In this document: piece by piece, positions 1 to 6,094 of the stretch
Layout of the letters: each line of letters opens with the position of its first letter
Numbering within the stretch: position 1 is the stretch's first letter
Source: CAYVUI01 sp964454745
Lineage (GTDB): Bacteria > Planctomycetota > Phycisphaerae > Sedimentisphaerales > Anaerohalosphaeraceae
DNA length: 14,093 nucleotides
Reading direction: 5' to 3'
Assembly: GCA_964454745.1 (NCBI GenBank)
Contig: CAYVUI010000114.1
Location: 1-14,093, forward strand
The notes under the pieces: model-generated
The model's database searches: none
Told to the model about the DNA's origin: nothing
The model's input: the letters and a program-made list of their open reading frames with translations, nothing else
Translations under genes and position numbers: made by a program

Positions 1-316
1 CCGTATCCTCCTTGGTCGCCATGCGGCTGCGGTTCTTGCTGCCGTTATCGAGAAAAGTCGCGACTCGTTCATTGAGCGGTTTGGGCTTGCCGACCACGTA
101 AATTCCGTCCCCTGGCTTGGCCTGCAACGTTCCCTGCATCTGGAGTGCTTTTATCGCTTTCTGCGCCGTCAGATACGATACATTGTACTGTTTGGCGATC
201 GATCGCAGCGATTTTAGCTTTGTACCGATCTGGTAACCGTTGCTGGTAAGGTCTTCAGCGATCCGTTTGTAGGTCGCATCGAGTATTTTATCCTGATTTG
301 TAGATTTTATAGGCAT
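1..316 (-). CDS. GntR-family transcriptional regulator, N-terminal part (cut by window edge)
   Basis: Reading the minus strand from an ATG at 316-314 gives about 105 codons with no stop, running off the window, so the C-terminal effector domain is not seen. The start is preceded by AAGGTGA with suitable spacing. Residues about 8-75 fit the GntR winged helix-turn-helix: KILDATYKRIAEDL forms the first helix, then a basic turn (GTKLKSLRSIAKQYNVS), a recognition-helix region (YLTAQKAIKALQMQG) and a wing (LQAKPGDGIYVV). In this family the N-terminal domain binds a palindromic operator and the C-terminal domain senses a metabolite, often a sugar or organic acid. The gene diverges from the LamG/sulfatase operon with about 217 bp between starts, so it is the likely local regulator. 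The subfamily cannot be decided without the C-terminus. Confidence 0.85.
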   Translation of the reverse strand, partial: MPIKSTNQDKILDATYKRIAEDLTSNGYQIGTKLKSLRSIAKQYNVSYLTAQKAIKALQMQGTLQAKPGDGIYVVGKPKPLNERVATFLDNGSKNRSRMATKEDT

Positions 317-342
317 TTCTTGTCACCTTATGTCTTCTTTTT

Positions 343-357
343 ATGTATTATAAACAT
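343..357. promoter_or_regulatory. Imperfect palindrome over the regulator's -10 box, possible autoregulatory operator
   Basis: ATGTATTATAAACAT has ATGT/ACAT arms around a centre at 350 and lies exactly over the minus-strand TATAAT. GntR proteins often bind short palindromes over their own promoter. The match is short and AT-rich, so chance is a real alternative. Confidence 0.25.
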
Positions 358-375
358 CGCAAAAACAAAAATCAA
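347..375 (-). promoter_or_regulatory. Promoter of the GntR regulator gene
   Basis: On the minus strand, TTGATT (375-370) is followed after 17 bp by a perfect TATAAT (352-347). Transcription would start near 340, leaving a short leader with AAGGTGA before the ATG at 316. The -10 matches the sigma70 consensus 6/6 and the -35 matches 4/6. Confidence 0.6.
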
Positions 376-433
376 TATAAAACTGATATAATTTTTTGAA
401 AGCCCGGTTTATATATAAATAGTGAATTTTCAT

Positions 434-462
434 TTGACATCCACCTCATAAAACTGTATTAT
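434..462 (+). promoter_or_regulatory. Promoter of the LamG/sulfatase operon
   Basis: TTGACA (434-439, 6/6 match to the sigma70 -35) and TATTAT (457-462, 5/6 match to the -10) are separated by exactly 17 bp. Transcription would start near 469, giving a leader of about 65 nt that contains the candidate operator at 492-507 and the Shine-Dalgarno GGAGGTGA at 523-530. No comparable promoter is seen before the later genes of the cluster. Confidence 0.7.
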
Positions 463-491
463 AGGAATATGTTTGGAATTACAATAAGTAG

Positions 492-507
492 TTTGTGTCT
501 ATACAAA
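492..507. promoter_or_regulatory. Candidate GntR (HutC-type) operator in the operon leader
   Basis: TTTGTGTCTATACAAA is an imperfect palindrome with 6 of 8 pairs matching about a centre at 499.5. Its core GTCTATAC (497-504) agrees fully with GTMTAKAC, the consensus described for HutC-subfamily GntR operators. It lies about 25-40 bp downstream of the predicted transcription start of the operon, where a bound repressor could block early elongation. A GntR gene lies next door. Binding is inferred, not shown. Confidence 0.5.
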
Positions 508-533
508 AATCATTTAAAAGATGGAGGTGAGAG

Positions 534-1514
534 ATGAGAAAAGTGTTGCTTCTCCTATTAATGGTTACATTTCTTTCCGGCCCGGCTTTTGCGCGGACCG
601 TCGCCTACTGGCAGCTTGACGGCGCATCGGACAATCTAGATGCGGTTCTGGCCAACGGCCCGGATAACCCGGATTTAACCCTTTTCGGCACCATGGCCGC
701 TGCTTCCGCTGCGGTGGACCCGATTCCCAATCCAGGCACTGCGACCTGGAAGTGGCAGGCAGGCGATGCAATCGTTAATGCCGCGGCACAGTTTTTCGCA
801 GCAGGCGCCGGCTGGTACCTCGATACAGCCAATACAGACTTGCTCTTCCATAACGACCAGTCCTTTACCGTCGAATGCTGGTTTAGCACTGGGGCCACAA
901 ACGGCTACCTCTGCGGCAACCGCCAGGCCGACAGTTACCTGGTTTCCTCAGGCTGGTTCTCCGGATGGCAGCTTTGGAGTACCTTTGCCGGCCAAAAAAT
1001 TACGGTATACGCAGAAGGCAATCCCAATCTTATGCAGGGCGGAATAGGTTCAGAAGTAATCCTCGAAGCCGCCATTTCAAGAAATACCTGGTATCACGTG
1101 GCGTTTGTCTGGGACCACGACGACGGCCCGACGGGCACAATGAAGCTTTATCTTGACGGCACCCTTATCGACAGTGCCCCCGGCGATGCCGCCTGGAGCG
1201 GTACCACCGGCGGTTCCTGGTCCATCGGCCAGCGAAACCTCTGGGTAGATGAAGGTGATCTCGGTCTCGGCACCTTCTGGGGCAACACCGGCTTCGACGG
1301 AAACATTGACGAAGTACGCTTCGTGGATGAAGCCCTCACCCCCGATCAGTTCCTAAATGGCACTACCGCCTACAGCGACCCGCAGGATCTCGTCGCAGAC
1401 GGGGACATCGATCTCGACGGCGATGTCGATCTCTTCGATTTCCAGAAGTTCACCGAAGACTGGCTGAAAAACACCCATCCAGACGAACCGGATGCGATTA
1501 ACCTGAACGACTAA
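534..1514 (+). CDS. Secreted LamG-domain protein with a C-terminal dockerin-like calcium loop
   Basis: This 326-residue protein starts at an ATG preceded by GGAGGTGA. Residues 1-20 form a Sec signal peptide with an AFA cleavage site. Residues about 21-280 form one concanavalin-like LamG/jellyroll domain, opening with RTVAYWQLDG right after the signal and ending with the family-typical GGSWSIGQR, FDGNIDEVRF and LTPDQFL. Residues 289-311 hold a single dockerin-type calcium loop (DGDIDLDGDVDLFDFQKF) followed by DWL. Such half-dockerins are common in planctomycetes and usually mediate surface or protein attachment. LamG domains bind carbohydrate or protein ligands, and no catalytic motif is seen. 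It is the first gene of the cluster, directly behind the promoter at 434-462 and 30 bp ahead of the three-LamG gene. A binding or anchoring role in polysaccharide capture is inferred. Confidence 0.85.
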   Translation: MRKVLLLLLMVTFLSGPAFARTVAYWQLDGASDNLDAVLANGPDNPDLTLFGTMAAASAAVDPIPNPGTATWKWQAGDAIVNAAAQFFAAGAGWYLDTANTDLLFHNDQSFTVECWFSTGATNGYLCGNRQADSYLVSSGWFSGWQLWSTFAGQKITVYAEGNPNLMQGGIGSEVILEAAISRNTWYHVAFVWDHDDGPTGTMKLYLDGTLIDSAPGDAAWSGTTGGSWSIGQRNLWVDEGDLGLGTFWGNTGFDGNIDEVRFVDEALTPDQFLNGTTAYSDPQDLVADGDIDLDGDVDLFDFQKFTEDWLKNTHPDEPDAINLND

Positions 1515-1544
1515 TCATACTGATCCTAACGGAGGGAATACGAG

Positions 1545-3989
1545 ATGAATCATAAAATCAAATCAATCCTAATCGCGGGCTTGGTTCTCCTGGCCGCTTG
1601 TGCAACATCTTTTGCAGGCACCGTAGCCTACTGGGAACTCGACGGTACATTCTGGGATCTCAAAGACTCCGTCGCATGGTACGATGTGACTCCTGGGACA
1701 ATAACAGTTACTGACAGCAACCTCAAGGCCAACCCCATACCCAATCCGGACCCTTTTCTTCCCTGGTCCGGTGACGGCGACGATTCCGCTGTCAACCCAC
1801 TGGCGTCATGGTTTACCAAGAGCCAGTATTTCTATGTCCCCAACGACAGTGATCCAGCCCTGCACGACCGAACCTTTGACTTTTACCCGGAAAAATCCTT
1901 CACGGCGGAAGGCTGGTTTCGGCCATTAGCTTCCGGCCTGGTTGTCGGCAACCAGCACTCCAGCAATGCATCCCATCAGTTTGGCGGTTCCTTTAACGGC
2001 TGGCGAGTCACGGCACTTTCCGGCGGACAAACCCTCCAGTTTGAAATCGACGGGGCAGCCTATGATGACAATATCATAATCGACTATGATCCCTCGGGCT
2101 CCAGCGATCCCAACGAAATTCTTTACAACAATCTGCACCATTTTGCCGCAATCTACAAAGCGGATCTCCTGCAAATGGAATTGTACGTAGACGGTCAGCT
2201 TGTCGGTACCAACACCGTACCCGAGGCATGGATCGCCGATACCTGGACGGTTCACCGCGGCGGCTCGCTCTCGATCGGCGGACGCGACCTGGGAGACGGC
2301 AACTTCACCAGCCTGCGGTTCACCGGCGGCATCGATGAAATCCGCTACAGCAATATTGCACTGCATCCAAAGGATTTTCTCAATGCCCGGCGTACCGTTG
2401 CCTACTGGGAACTCGACGGCGCAGCCTGGGCCGCCGACCCCAACGATTCGGTCGGCGATAATCACCTGACCGCTTTTGGCGCAGTGACAGACAGTGCATT
2501 GTTTGTCGATCCGATTCCCAATCCCGATCGTTCGCAGCCGTTCCTCAGTCTCGACGACGCGGCAACCAATGCGAGCGCCACTTTCTTTACCAGCAGCGAC
2601 GGTGCGGATGGTTTCTACATCCCCAATACCAACGATCCGCTCACACACGATACAACCTTTGATTTCAATCCAGAAAAATCATTTACCGTAGACGGCTGGT
2701 TCCGGGCCCAAAATTCCGGTACTATCGTCGGAAATGCCCATTCCGCTGCGGCTTCTCACCAGATCAACGGTGGTTACACCGGCTGGCGATTCTATACCAC
2801 TGGCGGCGGTACAGTGCTCAAGTTTGAATGTGACGGTTCGGCCAACGGCGACAAGGTCACTCTCGAGACCCCCATCGAAGCAAACACGCTCTATCACTTT
2901 GCAGGTGCATTCGATGCCGACGCTCAGCAGATGCGGCTCTATCTCGACGGCAAACTCGTCGCCAGCAGCGATGTTCCCGATACCTGGGGCTTTAGCCGCG
3001 GCGGCTCACTCGCTATCGGTGCCCGTGACGCCGGAACCGGCTTTAACAGCCTGGCCTTTACCGGCGCCATCGATGAAATCCGCTACAGCGCCTACGCATT
3101 CGAGCAGGAAGACCTGCTCAACTATGTCAAGCCCGTGATCGCCTACTGGGAACTCGACGGTGACACATGGGACGGCATGGACGCAGTCGGCGACCGCGAC
3201 ATGACGATTCTCGGCACCATTGAAGACAGCGCCCTGGTCGTTGATCCCGTACCCAACCGCGAAACCAGCTCTCCCTGGTATGCCCAGGAGATCGACGACG
3301 ACGAATTCTACAATCCCGTCGCAACCTGGTTCACCGCGGAAGATACCGTCTATGTACCCAACAGTGACGATCCTCAGCTTCACGACGGTACATTTGACAT
3401 CGATCCGACCCAGTCGATTACCGTGGAAGGCTGGTTCCGCCCGACCAATTCCGGTACAATCATCGGTAACCAGCACGTCGGTTCCTTTGCCGGCCAGTTC
3501 GGCGGCGGCTACAAGGGCTGGAGAGTCTTCACAACCGACGGCGGCACGACGCTCAATTTTGAAGCAGACGGCCAGGCCACATCCGGCGGCCAGGTCGTTC
3601 TCAGTGCTCCCTGCCAGCAGAACGTCCTTCAGTCATTCGCAGCTGTCTTTGACGCCGATGTGCAGGAAATGCGGCTCTATCTCGACAGGCAGCTCGTCGA
3701 TTCCGCATCCGTACCCGGCACCTGGAGTGCCCACCGCGGCGGAGCCATTGCCATCGGTGGTCGCGATAACGGCGACGGAACCTTCAGCGCAACGGCGTTT
3801 GTTGGTGCCGTCGATGAAGTTCGCCTGATTAACCGGGCACTGGATCCGCAGGATTTCCTTGATCCGTTTGACAGCACGGCCGTTCCAGAATGCGGCGACT
3901 ACGGCTACCTGCCGGCGGACTTTAACAAAGACTGTTACGTCAACTTTGATGATTTACTTGATATGATGTTCAACTGGCTCGTCCAGTAA
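1545..3989 (+). CDS. Secreted protein with three tandem LamG domains and a C-terminal dockerin-like loop
   Basis: This 814-residue protein has a good GGAGGG Shine-Dalgarno at 1531-1536. The signal peptide is residues 1-24 if cleaved at SFA before GTVAYWELDG. However, LAAC at residues 16-19 also fits a lipobox, so it could be a lipoprotein. Three LamG units follow, starting at about residues 26, 284 and 531, each opening with (V/I)AYWELDG and ending with a GGSLSIGGRD-like and an IDEIRYS-like motif. A single dockerin-type loop (DFNKDCYVNFDDLLDMMFNWL, residues 792-812, missing a clear second repeat) closes the protein. Unit 1 is very close to the LamG domain of the next gene, sharing YVPNDSDPALHD and ASGLVVGNQH, which points to recent duplication. 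No enzyme motif is visible. Multivalent carbohydrate binding outside the cytoplasm is the likely role. Confidence 0.85.
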   Translation: MNHKIKSILIAGLVLLAACATSFAGTVAYWELDGTFWDLKDSVAWYDVTPGTITVTDSNLKANPIPNPDPFLPWSGDGDDSAVNPLASWFTKSQYFYVPNDSDPALHDRTFDFYPEKSFTAEGWFRPLASGLVVGNQHSSNASHQFGGSFNGWRVTALSGGQTLQFEIDGAAYDDNIIIDYDPSGSSDPNEILYNNLHHFAAIYKADLLQMELYVDGQLVGTNTVPEAWIADTWTVHRGGSLSIGGRDLGDGNFTSLRFTGGIDEIRYSNIALHPKDFLNARRTVAYWELDGAAWAADPNDSVGDNHLTAFGAVTDSALFVDPIPNPDRSQPFLSLDDAATNASATFFTSSDGADGFYIPNTNDPLTHDTTFDFNPEKSFTVDGWFRAQNSGTIVGNAHSAAASHQINGGYTGWRFYTTGGGTVLKFECDGSANGDKVTLETPIEANTLYHFAGAFDADAQQMRLYLDGKLVASSDVPDTWGFSRGGSLAIGARDAGTGFNSLAFTGAIDEIRYSAYAFEQEDLLNYVKPVIAYWELDGDTWDGMDAVGDRDMTILGTIEDSALVVDPVPNRETSSPWYAQEIDDDEFYNPVATWFTAEDTVYVPNSDDPQLHDGTFDIDPTQSITVEGWFRPTNSGTIIGNQHVGSFAGQFGGGYKGWRVFTTDGGTTLNFEADGQATSGGQVVLSAPCQQNVLQSFAAVFDADVQEMRLYLDRQLVDSASVPGTWSAHRGGAIAIGGRDNGDGTFSATAFVGAVDEVRLINRALDPQDFLDPFDSTAVPECGDYGYLPADFNKDCYVNFDDLLDMMFNWLVQ
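1620..3880 (+). repeat. Three tandem LamG-coding units
   Basis: Units begin at about 1620, 2394 and 3135, giving periods of about 774 and 741 bp. Each starts with codons for (V/I)AYWELDG. They are in-frame, divergent at DNA level and conserved at protein level, so they are an established domain triplication rather than an assembly artefact. Confidence 0.8.
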
Positions 3990-4055
3990 ATGGAAAGAGG
4001 CCATAAAGAGGAAAAAATGGCTTAGCAAATGTTACTTCAATTTGGAGGCAGGAAA

Positions 4056-4940
4056 ATGAAGAAGAGTATGAAGTTATGTTTTTACATCCTGACGATGGTT
4101 CTGGCTGTGTCTGTTACGGCCCAGGCAGCGACCGTCGGTTATTGGGAATTTGACGGTGACGATCCCGTCATTGGTAAAGATGCCGTCGGGAATCATGATT
4201 TCATCCCGATCACCGGTGTCGTCGGGGCCAGTGGCTTGCGGGTTGATCCTGTACCGAATCCCGATGCGACACTTCCTTTTGACGGCCAGGGCGATGACTC
4301 TGCGTCAAATCCCAAGGCCACATGGTTCACCAGTGGTGATGCGATGTATGTTCCTAACGATAGTGACCCTGCACTGCATGATGATACGTTCGACCTCGAT
4401 CCGACCAAGTCGTTTACGATCGAAGGTTGGTTCCGCCCGTATGCTTCGGGCCTGGTTGTCGGCAATCAGCACGCCAGCGGCACCTTCCCCGGTACCGGCC
4501 AACTTGGTAACAATTTTAAGGGCTGGAGAGTTAATACCCTTGGCGGAGGATCTACGCTTGCATTTCACCTTGACGGTGCCGCCGGAGGAGGAAGTGCTGT
4601 GGAATTGAACGCACCCTCTATCGTGAATGAACTCCAGCATTTCGCCGGTGTAATGGATGTACTCAATGGTGAAATTCGCCTGTACATTGATGGCGATCTA
4701 AAGGATACCGCTCCGATTCCGGCCGCATGGGGTTTCCATCGCGGCGGTGCTCTGGCTGTTGGCGCTCGTGACCTCGGCGACGGCACCTTTGCCAGCCTGA
4801 AATATGCAGGGGCAATTGATGAGCTCCGCTACTCAGACGATGCATTGGCACCCAATGAGTTCCTCAATGCCCCCGAGCCTGCGTCCCTGACATTGATGTC
4901 ACTTGGGCTGCTTGCAGTCATAAGACGTAAACGTTCATAA
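4056..4940 (+). CDS. Exported LamG-domain protein with a PEP-CTERM sorting tail
   Basis: I place the start at the ATG at 4056 because GGAGG (4044-4048) precedes it at normal spacing. The in-frame ATG at 4029 lacks a ribosome site and would spoil the signal peptide. The 294-residue product has a Sec signal (MKKSMKLCFYILT..., cleavage after AQA at about 24). One LamG domain follows (about 25-270, opening ATVGYWEFDG). The C-terminus, about residues 273-294, reads PEPASLTLMSLGLL then AVIRRKRS: a PEP motif, a short hydrophobic segment and a basic end, which is the PEP-CTERM signal. Known PEP-CTERM proteins are processed by exosortase and tied to the envelope or extracellular polysaccharide. The tag replaces the dockerin of its two upstream paralogues. 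No exosortase gene is in the window. Confidence 0.85.
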   Translation: MKKSMKLCFYILTMVLAVSVTAQAATVGYWEFDGDDPVIGKDAVGNHDFIPITGVVGASGLRVDPVPNPDATLPFDGQGDDSASNPKATWFTSGDAMYVPNDSDPALHDDTFDLDPTKSFTIEGWFRPYASGLVVGNQHASGTFPGTGQLGNNFKGWRVNTLGGGSTLAFHLDGAAGGGSAVELNAPSIVNELQHFAGVMDVLNGEIRLYIDGDLKDTAPIPAAWGFHRGGALAVGARDLGDGTFASLKYAGAIDELRYSDDALAPNEFLNAPEPASLTLMSLGLLAVIRRKRS

Positions 4941-5028
4941 CAATCGAAAGAAGGGTGATAATCGAAAACCTGTGCCGTTTTAAAAATGCGGCCGGATGAC
5001 GGATAGAGATATTTTTCAGGAAGAGATT

Positions 5029-5911
5029 ATGAAAACGAGGTATCGAAAACAAAAAAGGATACGTCAAAGTTCAAAACAGGTTAAAAAAGGATTTACCCTG
5101 ATCGAACTGCTGGTCGTTATTTCGATTATCGCCCTTTTAATGTCAATCCTTGTTCCTTCCCTGAGCCGTGTAAAAAAAATGGCATGGGATATCGTCTGCC
5201 GTTCCAGGATTCGACAGTGGGGTTTTATCTATGCGATGTTTACCGAGGATCACAAGGGCTATTTTTTCAGGGGATATGGAACCGATGATCCGCAGGAATT
5301 CTGGTTTATCGCCGCCGAAGACTATTACGATGAAAACGAAGAAATCGAATTTTGCCCGATAGCTCATAAGACAACGGATGAGAAAGAGGGCTCAAAAAAT
5401 ACTGCATGGAAAAAAAGCTATTACGGGCCCAATAACGAAGTTATTACCGAGAAGGGCAGTTATTGCCTGAATGGCTGGGTGCGGAATTATGAAAGCCCAA
5501 GTGGAACACATCCTAACGATGCTTATTATTGGAAGAGAGTTGGTAATGCCCCCAGGCCGATGGATGTTCCCGTCCTTGGCGATGGCTGGTGGTTCCAGGG
5601 AAATCCATATGATGAGGACGATGATGTACCCAATGCAACTGAAAAGTTTGCTCCTGCACCAAGGGAAAATTTAAGAAACCCCTATTCATTTATTCAACGA
5701 TTTTGTATCAAACGGCACAGCGATGCGGTCAATCTTACTTTTCTGGATTGGTCCGTCCGNNNNNNNNNNCGTCCGAAAAGTGCAATTGAAAGAGCTTTGG
5801 ACCTTTAAATGGCATCGGGAGTATAACACGCAAAACAGATTCACCCCCGCCGGAGGTGTCCAGGCCTCTGACTGGCCCGAGTGGATGCGGTCACTCAAGG
5901 ACGTAAAGTAA
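5029..5911 (+). CDS. Prepilin-type H-X9-D protein (pseudopilin-like), interrupted by an assembly gap
   Basis: The start at 5029 is chosen because AGGAAGAG (5018-5025) precedes it. An upstream in-frame ATG at 4996 has no such site. Residues 17-22 (QVKKGF) and the following TLIELLVVISIIALLMSIL form a type IV prepilin leader, with cleavage after G21, F22 as the N-methylated residue and E26 as the conserved glutamate. H230 and D240 form the H-X9-D signature of planctomycete processing-associated prepilin proteins, with W instead of the usual G after the D. Ten Ns at 5760-5769 break the gene. Deleting them restores the frame, and the protein continues as RKVQLKELWTFKWHREY to TAA at 5909-5911. The length is about 288-290 residues. 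It sits between LamG genes and probably acts outside the cytoplasmic membrane, perhaps in a pseudopilus-like secretion or surface structure. Confidence 0.8.
5760..5769. other. Assembly gap (10 N), probably artefactual within the prepilin gene
   Basis: The six bases before the gap (CGTCCG) equal the six bases after it. Merging them gives an uninterrupted frame (DWSVRKVQLKELW), and simple removal of the Ns also keeps the frame with two extra codons. The Ns therefore look like a default scaffold spacer rather than missing sequence. Confidence 0.75.
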
Positions 5912-5935
5912 ATAACCCATAGCAGGATGCATGTC

Positions 5936-5999
5936 TCGGAGGGCAAAACCGACTTTGCGGCCCGTAAGGGTGGAATATGAACACAAAGCGGTTTTCCGA
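5936..5999 (+). ncRNA. Strong predicted intergenic RNA fold (class unknown)
   Basis: This lies in the 183-bp spacer between the prepilin gene and the large hydrolase-like gene. AAAACCG(A)CTTTG at 5945-5957 pairs with CAAAGCGGTTTT at 5984-5995: 12 bp with a single bulged A at 5952. An outer 4-bp helix, TCGG (5936-5939) with CCGA (5996-5999), adds to it across an asymmetric AGGGC loop. Inside, GCCC-GTAA-GGGT (5960-5971) makes a small hairpin with a GNRA-type GUAA loop. This is more structure than a random spacer usually shows. It lacks the T-run of an intrinsic terminator. It could be a riboswitch-like leader, a processing site between operon halves or an mRNA stabiliser. I could not assign it to a known class. 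Confidence 0.4.
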
Positions 6000-6094
6000 A
6001 ATAGTAACAGTAGCAGTAATTTTGTATAGATATTGGCCCGATAAAGTACAGGGCCGGCCCAAAGAGCCTGATGTATAAAAAATGAGAGATGCAA

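Noticed and set aside
408..419. Perfect palindrome TTTATATATAAA upstream of the operon -35
   Set aside because: It is pure A/T in an AT-rich intergenic stretch and easily arises by chance. It is kept only as a minor alternative regulator site.
5928..5981. 17-codon frame beginning ATGCATGTC in the spacer
   Set aside because: It overlaps the strong inverted repeat, is very short and has no clear ribosome site.
6002..6030. Possible internal promoter ahead of the hydrolase-like gene (TATAGA at 6025-6030)
   Set aside because: No acceptable -35 at 16-18 bp upstream, and the region overlaps the end of the predicted RNA fold.
6035..6060. GGCCC/GGGCC and GGGCCGGCCC palindromes before the hydrolase-like gene as a terminator
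   Set aside because: No T-run follows, and the 11-nt loop and GC palindrome are weak evidence for termination in the middle of an operon.
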